Below are positions 18,353 through 27,046 of a DNA stretch of 64,000 nt, piece after piece (position 1 is the first letter of the stretch; every line of letters begins with the position of its first letter). The position numbers were made by a program, and so were the translations under genes. Where the stretch lies: the NCBI RefSeq assembly GCF_012932215.1, contig NZ_CP048788.1:2480001-2544000 (forward strand), given 5' to 3'. The stretch comes from Roseobacter ponti (GTDB lineage: Bacteria > Pseudomonadota > Alphaproteobacteria > Rhodobacterales > Rhodobacteraceae). The notes below the pieces were generated by a model that saw only the letters and a list, made by a program, of their open reading frames with translations, had not been told where the DNA came from and made no database searches.

Positions 18353-19603
18353 TCAGGCGCCCTGCCCCAGAACAGCAGCCGCTTTGCCAAAGTAGTCAGG
18401 TGCGCCGAAATTGCCGGACTTCAGGGCAATCACCAGATCCGGCCCCGCCCTGAGTGCCGGCACGCCGGGGTCAATCTCCGGTCCGATTTCCAGGGTTGTC
18501 AGATCAAGACCCTCGACGACGGCCCCTGAGGTTTCACCGCCCGCGGTCAGGATTTTTGTGATGCCCCCCGCCACAAGTCGCCGCGAGACTTCCGCAAAGA
18601 AGTCCTCCAGCGCTTTGGCGGAGGCCTCGCGCCCGTATTTTTCCTGCACCTCTTTGACCACTTCAGGGTCTGCGGAGCTGTAGGCGAGCGGGATGCCGTC
18701 TGCATCCATCAGCCAGCATGCCGCCTGCTCTGCTGTGAGGTCTCCCCCGATCACGTCGGCCGCGATAATCTCAAAGGCCGGATGGCTCTTTTTGTGCAGG
18801 GCGACCTGGTCGCGGGTTGCCCGCGAACAGGACCCGGACAGCGCCACGCATTTTCCGGCCTGCCCCTGCCAGGCGCTACCGGTGCCTGCAATGCGCCCGT
18901 CGCGCGCGAAATTGCGTGGCAGTCCCAGCGCCACACCTGAGCCACCGGTGATCAGTGGCAACCCCGCAGCAGCCGCGCCGATTTCCATCAGGTCCGCATC
19001 CTGAAGCGCATCGACAACGATCATCCGCCGGCCCGCTTCATGCTCTGCCGTGAGAGCGGCGGAGATCGCCTCTGCGCCCTGCAGAACGCGCGCGGCACTG
19101 ACATGGCCCACCGCGTGAACCGTCTGATGCGCGAGCCACCGGCGGATATCGGGATCGGTCATCGGGGTCAGAGGATGGTTCTGCATCCCGCTTTCGCTGA
19201 GCAGCACGTCTCCGACAAAAAGATGCCCCTGATAAATCGAACGCCCGGTGCCCGGAAAGGCCGGGCAGAAAATGACCTTATGCGCATCAAGCCGTTCGGC
19301 AAGCGCGTCGGCGACCGGTCCGATGTTGCCCTCGGGCGTGGAATCGAATGTGGAGCAGTATTTAAAGAAAATCTGCTCGCATCCCTGCGCCAGCAGCCAG
19401 TCCAGGGCCTGCAGCGACTGTGCGACTGCATCGGCTGGTGCGATCGATCGGGATTTAAGGGCGACAACACCTGCCTCTACGTCCCTTGCGGCCGGCGCCT
19501 CCGGCACGCCGGTGTACTGCACCACGCGCATGCCCTGTTTGGACAGCGTGTTTGCAAGATCAGAGGACCCGGTGAAATCGTCGCCGATACAGCCCAGCAG
19601 CAT
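18353..19603 (-). CDS. otnK: 3-oxo-tetronate kinase OtnK (four-carbon acid sugar kinase)
   Basis: 416-residue DUF1537-type kinase, the usual length. It phosphorylates 3-oxo-tetronates made from threonate or erythronate. The N-terminal domain starts LLGCIGDDFTGSSDLANTL (the conserved GDD-TG signature), and the C-terminal nucleotide-binding domain contains LTAGGETSGAVVEGL. The frame is open 90 codons further upstream, but the ATG at 19603 shares its A with the ltnD stop (TGATG) and begins the family alignment. It is convergent with the Hint gene, 3 bases apart. Confidence 0.93.
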   Translation of the reverse strand: MLLGCIGDDFTGSSDLANTLSKQGMRVVQYTGVPEAPAARDVEAGVVALKSRSIAPADAVAQSLQALDWLLAQGCEQIFFKYCSTFDSTPEGNIGPVADALAERLDAHKVIFCPAFPGTGRSIYQGHLFVGDVLLSESGMQNHPLTPMTDPDIRRWLAHQTVHAVGHVSAARVLQGAEAISAALTAEHEAGRRMIVVDALQDADLMEIGAAAAGLPLITGGSGVALGLPRNFARDGRIAGTGSAWQGQAGKCVALSGSCSRATRDQVALHKKSHPAFEIIAADVIGGDLTAEQAACWLMDADGIPLAYSSADPEVVKEVQEKYGREASAKALEDFFAEVSRRLVAGGITKILTAGGETSGAVVEGLDLTTLEIGPEIDPGVPALRAGPDLVIALKSGNFGAPDYFGKAAAVLGQGA

Positions 19604-20499
19604 CACCCCTCTCCCGGCAGTTTGAGGCCCGCATTGCGCGCATAGACCTTGGCCACAGCGGCATCGTCTTCGGCCCCGAGACCGGATCCGGAGGCTGCCA
19701 GAAACTGCTGTAGTGCTGCTGCGGTCAGCGGTGCGCCGAATTTCGCGGATTTCGCGATGTCGAGCACGATGCCCAGATCCTTGGGCCAGATGTCGACCGA
19801 TGAATGCGGCGTATAATCGCCCGCCACAATGTGCGGTGCGCGGTTTTCCAGCATCCAGGAGCTGCCGGCGCATCTGGGGATGACCTTAGCAAATGTTTCG
19901 GGGCTGACACCCTGGGTCATGCCAAAGGTCATCGCCTCGGCCATGGCGGCGATATGCACACCCGCCAGCAACTGGTTTACGGCTTTCATCGCAGAGCCCG
20001 CACCGGCGGCCTCCCCGAGCTCAAAAACCGTTTCAGCCGTGGCATCCAGAAACGGGCGCGCCGCCGCAAAGGCTTCGGCTTTGCCCGAGGCCATGATACT
20101 GAGCTTTCCGCTCGCCGCTTTGACCGAGCCGCCGGAAATCGGAGCATCCAGATAATGCACGCCCGCTTCCGAGCACCGCGCCTCCATGCGGCGGGCAAAT
20201 TCCGGCGGCACAGTGGCGCAGGCCACCACCACGGCGCCGGCCTTCATCTTCGCCACAATGCCATCTGAGCCGAACAGCACCGCTTCAGTCTGGGGCGCGT
20301 TCAGGACGACCACCGCCACAACATCAAGCGTGCCCGCAACATCCGAAAGCCCGCCCGGCGCGCCCCCCTCGCCCGAAAACCGGCTCACGGCATCCGGGTT
20401 GATATCAAATCCGTGCGTTGTATTGCCCGCGCGCAGGGCGGATTGCGCGATGCCATACCCCATAGAACCAAGGCCGATGACAGCAATTTTTGACGACAT
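19603..20499 (-). CDS. ltnD: L-threonate dehydrogenase LtnD (3-hydroxyisobutyrate dehydrogenase family)
   Basis: 298-residue NAD-dependent beta-hydroxyacid dehydrogenase. The Rossmann signature is VIGLGSMGYGIAQSAL at the N-terminus; the substrate loop is HYLDAPISGGSVKAASGKLS and the catalytic Lys lies in GSAMKAVNQLLAGVH. Its coupling to otnK identifies the substrate as a 2-hydroxylated four-carbon sugar acid (threonate), oxidised to the 2-oxo-tetronate. The other usual genes, isomerase otnI and aldolase otnC, are not in the window, so the pathway is incomplete locally. Confidence 0.9.
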   Translation of the reverse strand: MSSKIAVIGLGSMGYGIAQSALRAGNTTHGFDINPDAVSRFSGEGGAPGGLSDVAGTLDVVAVVVLNAPQTEAVLFGSDGIVAKMKAGAVVVACATVPPEFARRMEARCSEAGVHYLDAPISGGSVKAASGKLSIMASGKAEAFAAARPFLDATAETVFELGEAAGAGSAMKAVNQLLAGVHIAAMAEAMTFGMTQGVSPETFAKVIPRCAGSSWMLENRAPHIVAGDYTPHSSVDIWPKDLGIVLDIAKSAKFGAPLTAAALQQFLAASGSGLGAEDDAAVAKVYARNAGLKLPGEG

Positions 20500-20551
20500 T
20501 CCGGGGGGTATCCTTTGCGGTGGGTGTCAGGTGCGTTTTACGTCTGTGCAA

Positions 20552-20585
20552 GTGATGACACATCACCGCAGTCCGGACCAGACTG
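20552..20585. promoter_or_regulatory. Adjacent inverted repeats upstream of ltnD (operator candidate)
   Basis: Two perfect palindromes lie side by side in the 146-base gap upstream of ltnD: GTGATG-aca-CATCAC (20552-20566) and CAGTC-N7-GACTG (20569-20585). Position and symmetry fit a repressor operator for the ltnD-otnK operon. No regulator gene is adjacent. Confidence 0.4.
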
Positions 20586-20645
20586 CAGCGCATAATCCGC
20601 TTTGCCTTAGAGACTGCGGATCAGGGACCGGCCGATGCAGCGCAC

Positions 20646-21101
20646 TCAGAGGTGCGCGTTGCTGTGCAGGTCAAGCTGGTAGGTCTCTGGCAGCATCTGT
20701 CGCAGCCAGTGTTCATAGAGCGGGCCAAAGGCGGACAGATGCGCCATGCGCCCGGGCGTGTCGGTAAACCACCAGACAGCCGCACCCCTGCCCCGGGTTC
20801 CGATATCAGGTGCAAGATAGGCACAGCCCAGATAACCGCCTGCGGCGTCGCGGATCACCCATGCAAAAGAGCGCCGCGCAGTGAATTCGCGGTGATGCCA
20901 CTCCAGATCCGTCAGGTCCTCGTCGCGGGTCATGCCCACCGGCCACTGCGGGTCAAAGAGCCCCTGGAGTACCGCAGCTGAGTTCATGACAGCGGCGTAA
21001 TCTTCGTCGAGATCAGCCTTTGTCAGTATTTTCAGGTGATAGTCTGCGAGGCTGAAAACCTGCGGCACGTCGATGTTCTCAAAATCAGGATGTGGTTTCA
21101 T
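20646..21101 (-). CDS. GNAT-like N-acetyltransferase
   Basis: 151-residue protein, probably of the GNAT fold: FAWVIRDAAGGYLGCAYLAP looks like the beta4 strand pair, DIGTRGRGAAVWWFTD occupies the position of the acetyl-CoA loop region, but the classical Q/RxxGxG/A motif is not clear. It overlaps the oxygenase upstream (ATGA at 21098-21101), so the two are translated together. The substrate is unknown; the context suggests an amine or amino acid. The assignment is moderate and could be a related DUF of the same fold. Confidence 0.6.
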   Translation of the reverse strand: MKPHPDFENIDVPQVFSLADYHLKILTKADLDEDYAAVMNSAAVLQGLFDPQWPVGMTRDEDLTDLEWHHREFTARRSFAWVIRDAAGGYLGCAYLAPDIGTRGRGAAVWWFTDTPGRMAHLSAFGPLYEHWLRQMLPETYQLDLHSNAHL

Positions 21102-22174
21102 TCGGCCGCCGGCTTTGCTTCTCTTTTAAACGGATTTTCATCAGGCACCTCAAAATCGAGGATAAGCTCTCCGCTGGCGCGCGCCTCCGCCATGTACCGA
21201 AAGGCGTTTACCGACATACGCATCAGGTGTTCGCCGGCTTTGATCGGCGGGTATCTGGCCACCGTATCAGGGGTGCGGAATTTCTCAAGCGGCTCGACGA
21301 CCGCGTGGTAATCGAGCCCGAAAAAGAGCGGAAAGGAATAGCGTTCATGGCCGATGTTATTCACCCGGTGCTGTGTCGATCTGAACTGCCCGCCGGACCA
21401 GGTCTCGAAAATGTCACCGATGTTCACGATGAAACAGCCCGGGATCGGGTCGGCCTCGATCCAGACGTCATCGGCATTCATGACCTGCAACCCGGGCGCA
21501 CCCTGCAGCAGGATCGTGAAACACTCAAAATCAGAATGCGCGTCGATGCCAACGGTGTCTTTGCTGGCGGGCATATCGTTTTCGATATAGCGCAAAAGGC
21601 GCAGCTGTGACGTCGGGTTGGTGATGTGCTGCGTAAGGTCTGCAGGATCAACACCGAGCTCGATGGCCAGCGCATCCAGCATCTGCATTCCCAGATCAAA
21701 GACCGCCTCGTAATAACCGGAAACCGTTTCCTTCCAGCCCGGAATATCGGGCCAGATATTTGGTCCGGTCATGCGCCAGCCGGCGAGGTGATCAGGATGA
21801 TCTGCGGGCGCCTCATAAGACATATCCCAGGCTTCGTTGAAATTTATCCGCTTCGGGAAATCGGTGCCGTTTTCCTCGAGCGGCACGTAACCACGGTGAT
21901 GCGTTGTAAAACCTGACCAGTATTTCATCTTAAAACCGCGCGGCTTTTCGTGGAACGCGCGGGACGCGGCGAACATCTTTTCCACCAGGTCCGCCGGCAC
22001 GCCGTGGTTGGTGATATAGAAAAAGCCCGAAGCGCGCGCCGCCTCGCCCAGCGCGCGGGCGACGGCCTCTTTATCTGCGCGCTCGCCGGTGCGAAGCCCG
22101 CCCAGATCGATGACCGGCAGCTGCGCCTGATCAATCCTCAGCGCAGTCTGATCGACAGTGAGTGTCGTGCTCAT
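21098..22174 (-). CDS. Isopenicillin-N-synthase-like 2-oxoglutarate/Fe(II) oxygenase
   Basis: 358-residue non-haem iron oxygenase. The N-terminal DIOX_N part is LPVIDLGGLRTGE ... SGFFYITNHGVPADLVEKMF. The iron triad is HSDF (His, Asp) and the His in FRSTQHRVNN, and the 2-oxoglutarate-binding Arg is in ERYSFPLFFG. ATG 22174 follows GGGGAGTATTCA; a longer open frame upstream is not conserved. It is divergent from a polyamine-type ABC transporter and coupled to a GNAT-like gene. The enzyme probably hydroxylates an amine, amino acid or guanidino compound, but it cannot be assigned a substrate from sequence. Confidence 0.85.
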   Translation of the reverse strand: MSTTLTVDQTALRIDQAQLPVIDLGGLRTGERADKEAVARALGEAARASGFFYITNHGVPADLVEKMFAASRAFHEKPRGFKMKYWSGFTTHHRGYVPLEENGTDFPKRINFNEAWDMSYEAPADHPDHLAGWRMTGPNIWPDIPGWKETVSGYYEAVFDLGMQMLDALAIELGVDPADLTQHITNPTSQLRLLRYIENDMPASKDTVGIDAHSDFECFTILLQGAPGLQVMNADDVWIEADPIPGCFIVNIGDIFETWSGGQFRSTQHRVNNIGHERYSFPLFFGLDYHAVVEPLEKFRTPDTVARYPPIKAGEHLMRMSVNAFRYMAEARASGELILDFEVPDENPFKREAKPAAE

Positions 22175-22478
22175 TGAATACTCCCCGGTGTGAAATGCGA
22201 AGGCTGTCCAACCGTGACGCGGTGCCGGAGCGCGCGGCAAGACAGATCGCAACAGTGCCGCCTTTCCTTTCGCCCCATGCTGAAAATTGCCGCGCAGCGG
22301 GGTCGCACTGCTTGATTTTTGACCAAACAATCCCGGCAAGGCGCAGCGGTGCAGAAAACCGGCCCCTGAGCGCCGTCAGATATGAATGAATGCTTAACAG
22401 CGCAGGCCTGCCTGCAATTCGTCCCACGCCCGCAAACATTCCGGGTCGTGATCCGCAAAAAAACCGGGGAACTGAAAA
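22175..22478. promoter_or_regulatory. Divergent promoter region between oxygenase and ABC transporter
   Basis: A 304-base gap that should hold both promoters. It contains TTGACCA (in TTTTTGACCAAAC, about 22316-22328), which is one half of a RutR-type palindrome but lacks the second half. I see no other symmetric operator. Confidence 0.3.
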
Positions 22479-23561
22479 ATGACAAAACTGAATCGCCGTA
22501 CGCTCCTGAAATCCACAGCCGGCATGGGTGGCCTTGCCGCTATGGGCAGTGTTCTTGGCACGCCGCTGATCGCACAGAGCCGCAGTCTCAAAGTCGGCTC
22601 TTACGGCGGCTATTTTGAGAACAGCTTCAAGGAATTCGTCTATCCCGCCTTCACCGAAGCCACCGGCATCACCATCGAAAGCGTCACACAGCCGAACTCC
22701 GCAGACTGGCTCGTCACCATGCAGCAGGCATCCGCGGCGGGCTCGGTGCCCACAGATCTGTCGCTTTATGCCCGCGATGCGCTGATCAAATCCTCGCGTA
22801 TCGGCGAGTTGGTCTCGCCGCTTGATATGTCCAATATCCCTGCGGCATCGAATATGGAGGAAGATTTCCTTTATGAGGACAGCTCCGGCGTGATCGGTGT
22901 GGGCGCCATGGCCTGGTTCACCTCGATGGTCGTGAACCCCGACGAGGTGGACACCCCTACCTCCTGGGTGGATTTCTGGGACAGCAGCCGTTTTGAAAGC
23001 AGCCTTGGGCTCAGCAAACTGATCAGCGGCAACCTGCTCGACATTATCGCGGCGACCTATTTTGAGGGAGCGGGCACGTTTGACACCAACGAGGGCATCC
23101 TCGCCATGGTCGAAAAAGCCGGTGAGCTGAAGCCCAATGTGGCGCTCTGGTGGACCGCCGAGAGCCAGATGGAACAGTCGATGAAAAACGGCGACGTGGT
23201 CGGCGGCATGTATTTCCACGATGTGGCCCAGCTTATGGCTGCGGACGGCTTCCCGATCCGCTCGACCTTCCCCAAAGAGGGCAACCCAATCGGCTATGGC
23301 TCCTGGTGCCTCTCGGCACTCTCGGAAAAGGCCGATGAGGCGGCGGAATTCATCAACTTCTCCTCAGATCCCGCGACCCAGGCGCTGATGTCACGCAAAA
23401 TCGGTACAGCACCTCTGGTGGCACAGTCAAAAACCGATCTGACTGACGAAGAGTTCTCGTTTGTGTCCGGCACTCCGGCCATTCAGCCCGCCTATGAGGC
23501 TTACCTCGACAATGAGACCTTCATCAAGGAAGCCTGGGACAAGATGCTGGCATCCGCCTGA
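22479..23561 (+). CDS. Spermidine/putrescine-type ABC transporter substrate-binding protein (Tat-exported)
   Basis: 360-residue periplasmic binding protein of the PotD/PotF type. It begins with a twin-arginine signal (NRRTLLKS, then GMGGLAAMGSVLGTPLIAQS), unusual for this class where Sec signals also occur. The mature part starts LKVGSYGGYFENSFKEF, typical of family-1 extracellular solute-binding proteins. It is the first of a four-gene transporter operon (ATPase and two permeases follow). The ligand is probably a polyamine or related cation, inferred from family and neighbours. Confidence 0.88.
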   Translation: MTKLNRRTLLKSTAGMGGLAAMGSVLGTPLIAQSRSLKVGSYGGYFENSFKEFVYPAFTEATGITIESVTQPNSADWLVTMQQASAAGSVPTDLSLYARDALIKSSRIGELVSPLDMSNIPAASNMEEDFLYEDSSGVIGVGAMAWFTSMVVNPDEVDTPTSWVDFWDSSRFESSLGLSKLISGNLLDIIAATYFEGAGTFDTNEGILAMVEKAGELKPNVALWWTAESQMEQSMKNGDVVGGMYFHDVAQLMAADGFPIRSTFPKEGNPIGYGSWCLSALSEKADEAAEFINFSSDPATQALMSRKIGTAPLVAQSKTDLTDEEFSFVSGTPAIQPAYEAYLDNETFIKEAWDKMLASA

Positions 23562-23566
23562 GTGCC

Positions 23567-24634
23567 ATGGACAATCTGACCCTTCATAAGGTCCGCAAAG
23601 ACTACGGAAAGGTCCGCGCCGTCGAAGGCGTGGACCTGACGTTTAACCACGGCGAGCTTACTGCCCTGCTGGGCCCCTCGGGCTGTGGCAAGACCACGCT
23701 GCTGCGGCTCATCGCGGGGCTCGAAGACCCCACCGCAGGAAAGATCATGCTGGGCCCGCGCGACCTGACCCGCCAGGCCGCCCATCAGCGGAAATTCGGC
23801 ATGGTTTTCCAGAACTTCGCGCTCTTTCCTCATCTGAATGTGCGCGAGAACGTCTGTTATGCGCTGACCATCGCGGGCGTGCCGAAAGCGCAGGCGCATG
23901 ACACTGCGGCGCGTCTGCTGGATCTGGTGCAGCTTACCCCTTTTGCCGACCGGGCCATCGGCGCGCTTTCCGGTGGGCAGCGCCAGCGGGTTGCCATCGC
24001 GCGCGCGCTGGCACAGGAACCTGAGGTCTTTCTGCTCGATGAGCCGATGTCAGCGCTCGATGCCAATCTGCGAGAGGCGATGCAGGTCGAACTGCGCATG
24101 CTGCAGCAGCGGCTGGGCATCACCACGGTCGTTGTGACCCATGACCAGCGCGAGGCGATGACCATGGCCGACAATATCGTTGTGATGTCAGACGGGCGGG
24201 TCGAGCAGACCGGCGCGCCGCAGGATATTTACCACAAGCCGGGCAATCCCTTTGTCGCCAACTTCATCGGGCGCGCGAATTTCTTTGAGGGCGTGATGCG
24301 GGGTGGCCGGATCACGGCAGGCAGCCTTTCCCTGGAAGCCGGGCCGCAGAAATACCTCGACGGCTCGCCGGTCACCGTGGTGATCCGCCCGGAAAAGGCC
24401 TGTCTCGATGAGGTTATGCCCGAGAGCAACCGGGTACCGGCAGAGGTCACTTTTGTGCGCGACGTGGGACCCACGCGTGACATTCACCTCGAAACGCCCC
24501 TCGGTCCCATGGTGGTGGAATACGCCATCGGCGAAGGCGCGCGCACTTTCACACGTGGGCAGAAAACCGAAGTGCACCTGCCGGCGGGCGGTCTCTATAT
24601 CTACCCTTCTGACAAGGCCCGGGCCGTCGCATGA
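23567..24634 (+). CDS. Polyamine-type ABC transporter ATP-binding protein (PotA-like)
   Basis: 355-residue ATPase. Motifs: Walker A GPSGCGKTTLLRL (about residue 38), Q-loop FQNFALFPHL, signature LSGGQRQRVAIARAL, Walker B VFLLDEPMSALDANLRE, and H-loop VVTHDQREAMTMAD. A C-terminal TOBE_2 domain (about 275-350) is typical of the spermidine/putrescine and iron subgroup. It starts 5 bases after the binding-protein gene and its ATGA overlap with the next permease shows coupling. Confidence 0.92.
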   Translation: MDNLTLHKVRKDYGKVRAVEGVDLTFNHGELTALLGPSGCGKTTLLRLIAGLEDPTAGKIMLGPRDLTRQAAHQRKFGMVFQNFALFPHLNVRENVCYALTIAGVPKAQAHDTAARLLDLVQLTPFADRAIGALSGGQRQRVAIARALAQEPEVFLLDEPMSALDANLREAMQVELRMLQQRLGITTVVVTHDQREAMTMADNIVVMSDGRVEQTGAPQDIYHKPGNPFVANFIGRANFFEGVMRGGRITAGSLSLEAGPQKYLDGSPVTVVIRPEKACLDEVMPESNRVPAEVTFVRDVGPTRDIHLETPLGPMVVEYAIGEGARTFTRGQKTEVHLPAGGLYIYPSDKARAVA

Positions 24635-25617
24635 GTGCGGTCGATCCCCCCTCACTTGCCTCCTCCGGGACCAGTGGCAGATCGCGCAGATCCATCATGC
24701 GCCCCGATCTTTTTCAGACAGTCCTCTGGGTGCTTATCCTGACGTTATGTGTCGTGCCTTTTGTTCTGGTCATCGTCATCTCCTTCGGTCAGAAAATCGA
24801 AGGTGCGGCCTGGGCATTTGGCTTTACCGGCGCTAACTACCAGCGGTTTTTCGTCGGCGCCTCCTGGCCTGAAAGCACAACGTTTCTCTACCTCACCCGG
24901 CTCTGGTATTCAGTTTACTATGCGGTGATTGCCGCAGCGCTCGCCGTGCTGACCGCCTTTCCCTTTACATGGTTCATGACCCGCATGAGCCGTGCGGCCC
25001 AAAGCCGCTGGCTCGTGTTCCTCCTTGCCACGCTGTCGCTCTCAGAAGTGTTCATCGTCATGGGCTGGGACATTTTGCTCTCCAACCGCTCCGGCCTGCC
25101 GATGGTGCTGCGCGAGACCGGCGTGACCGACTGGCTCAAGGTTACGGGCTGGTTTGATGTGCTGCGCGAATGGGGCATGGCCAACCCGCGCAATGTGAAA
25201 TTCAAGACCTCCGAATTTGCGACCATTCTGACCATGTCCTATCTGGTCTGGCCCTATGCGGTGATCCTGCTCTATCCCGCACTGTCGCGGCTTGATCCGT
25301 CGATGACGGAAGCTGCACGCACCATGGGGGCCGGTCCCTGGACGGTAATGCGCACCGTGGTCCTGCCCAGCGTGCGGCTGCCGCTCATCGGGACGCTCTT
25401 TTTGCTCTTTGTCTTCCTGCTCGGCGTCTATGTCTCGGTTACGGTTTTTGCCGAGCCCGCCAAACAGACGCTGGCGGTATCGGTCTATGAAGCCGTGCGC
25501 GGCTCGACGCTGAACGCGCCCTTCGGAGCGGCTCAGGCGGTCATCCTTCTGATCACAGGCGGCATCTGCCTCTGGCTGGGGCAGATCCTCGTGAACCGCA
25601 AAGGCGTCACGGCATGA
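24631..25617 (+). CDS. Polyamine-type ABC transporter permease 1 (PotB-like)
   Basis: 328-residue inner-membrane permease of the binding-protein-dependent transport family, with six or more membrane segments. The cytoplasmic EAA loop is EAARTMGAGPWTVMRTVVLP, about residues 228-247. It starts inside the ATPase stop (ATGA, 24631-24634) and ends inside the next permease start (ATGA, 25614-25617). With its partner it forms the heterodimeric channel. Confidence 0.9.
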   Translation: MSAVDPPSLASSGTSGRSRRSIMRPDLFQTVLWVLILTLCVVPFVLVIVISFGQKIEGAAWAFGFTGANYQRFFVGASWPESTTFLYLTRLWYSVYYAVIAAALAVLTAFPFTWFMTRMSRAAQSRWLVFLLATLSLSEVFIVMGWDILLSNRSGLPMVLRETGVTDWLKVTGWFDVLREWGMANPRNVKFKTSEFATILTMSYLVWPYAVILLYPALSRLDPSMTEAARTMGAGPWTVMRTVVLPSVRLPLIGTLFLLFVFLLGVYVSVTVFAEPAKQTLAVSVYEAVRGSTLNAPFGAAQAVILLITGGICLWLGQILVNRKGVTA

Positions 25618-26411
25618 AGGTTTTTGCCCATGGGTTCATGGCCCTTGCAGCTTTCGTGATCGTGCTGCCCATTCTGGTGGTCTGCGCTTCTGCGCTCAAC
25701 GGCGGGCGCTCCATGCTCTTTCCGCCGCAGGATCCGACGCTCACGCGCTTTGCGGAGTTTTTCCTGCACGAACCTGTCTGGCGCAACGCGCTTGTGAATT
25801 CGGTCATCATCGCCTTCGGCAGCGCGGCTCTTGCGGTGCTGATCGCCTGGCCCGTGGCCTATGGGGTGTGGAAACGCCGAAGCGCGGCCTCTAAACTGCT
25901 GGCCGGTCTGGGTGCCATGCCTTTTGCGCTGCCGCCCATCGTCTTCGGTGTGGGCCTTGGCTTTATGTGGGGGTTTTCGGGCGGCCTGGGGGAAATCTGG
26001 TCGGGCGTCATCAGTCATGCGGTGCTCTTTATGGCGCTGCCGCTGGTCACGATCTCCATCGGGCTGCAATCGATCGACCGCGCGCATCTTGACGCCGCGG
26101 CGACCATGGGCGCCACGCCCGCCGCCACCTTCCGCACGATCATCCTGCCGCAGATGGTGCCCTATACCCTCTCGGGGTTCTTCTTTGCCCTGGTACTCAG
26201 TTTCAACGAATTCATCGTCATGTTCTTTGTCTCCGCCTCCGGATACGCGACCGTGACGCTGCAGATTTTCAATTCACTGCGCAACGGCTTTACGCCCACA
26301 ATGGCGGTGGCCGCGATTACTTTTATCGTGGTCTCGGTGATCGTCTTTTCCGCCGTGGCGCGGTTCGGAGATCTGCCGCGCCTGATGGGCGCGGACCCGT
26401 CGCGCAAATAG
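25614..26411 (+). CDS. Polyamine-type ABC transporter permease 2 (PotC-like)
   Basis: 265-residue permease, second channel subunit, with an N-terminal membrane segment, an extended periplasmic loop and the EAA loop AAATMGATPAATFRTIILPQ (about residues 161-180). The length and the FALVLSFNEFIVMFF segment are typical of PotC. It overlaps permease 1 by four bases. A hydrolase gene follows after 17 bases and is probably in the same transcript. Confidence 0.9.
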   Translation: MKVFAHGFMALAAFVIVLPILVVCASALNGGRSMLFPPQDPTLTRFAEFFLHEPVWRNALVNSVIIAFGSAALAVLIAWPVAYGVWKRRSAASKLLAGLGAMPFALPPIVFGVGLGFMWGFSGGLGEIWSGVISHAVLFMALPLVTISIGLQSIDRAHLDAAATMGATPAATFRTIILPQMVPYTLSGFFFALVLSFNEFIVMFFVSASGYATVTLQIFNSLRNGFTPTMAVAAITFIVVSVIVFSAVARFGDLPRLMGADPSRK

Positions 26412-26428
26412 CAAAAAAAGGAAATGCC

Positions 26429-27046
26429 ATGCCCCGCCAGCCCCTGATCGTCGGCAACCCGGTCCTTATGGTGATCGACATCCAGAAATCCGCGTTTCAG
26501 ACAATGGAAAACCGGCCCATCCCGCACATGCCGGGCTGGCAGGAGAATATCGCCCGCGCGCGCACCGTCGTCGATGCCGCCCATGACAACGATATTCCGG
26601 TGATCTTTTTTCAGGAGATCCACCGCCGCGATATGGTCGATTTCGGCCGGGAGCTTGACGGGGATGAGGACGTGCACTGCATGGAAGACAGCCCCGGCAC
26701 ACCGGTCGCCGCCGAAGAGATGGACATGCGCGACACCGATTACTTTGTGCACAAGCGGCGGTATTCATGCTTTTTCGGGACCGAGACGGAAATCCTGCTG
26801 AAAGGACTCAGAGCACAGACGCTGATCCTGGTGGGCTGTCAGACGGATGTCTGCGTGCATTACACCTTCGTCGACGCGCATCAGCATGATTACCACTGCC
26901 GGGTCGTGCAGGACTGTGTGGGCGGCTCTTCGCCCGAGGCGCATCAGGCCTCGCTCAACGCGATGGAATACCTGCAGACCGGCGCACTGCAGAACGCAGA
27001 TGCAATCATCGCGGCGATGGCCACCTGGCAGAGGGCAGCGGCATGA
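26429..27046 (+). CDS. Isochorismatase-like cysteine hydrolase
   Basis: 205-residue amidohydrolase of the isochorismatase/nicotinamidase fold. The catalytic triad is visible: Asp in VMVIDIQKSAF, Lys in FVHKRRYSCFFGT and the nucleophile Cys in VGCQTDVCVHYT. Members hydrolyse small amides or carbamoyl compounds. Placement directly behind a polyamine-type importer and before a gene with which it overlaps (26429-27046 versus 27043) suggests it acts on an imported N-compound. The AAAAAAGGAAATGCC before the ATG is a strong ribosome site. Confidence 0.85.
   Translation: MPRQPLIVGNPVLMVIDIQKSAFQTMENRPIPHMPGWQENIARARTVVDAAHDNDIPVIFFQEIHRRDMVDFGRELDGDEDVHCMEDSPGTPVAAEEMDMRDTDYFVHKRRYSCFFGTETEILLKGLRAQTLILVGCQTDVCVHYTFVDAHQHDYHCRVVQDCVGGSSPEAHQASLNAMEYLQTGALQNADAIIAAMATWQRAAA

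Noticed and set aside
22316-22328. RutR-like half-site TTGACCA
   Set aside because: The second half of the palindrome is missing.
22131-23219. 362-codon minus-strand frame opposite the ABC binding protein
   Set aside because: Antisense to a gene with a Tat signal and family motifs, and it would run across the divergent promoter region.
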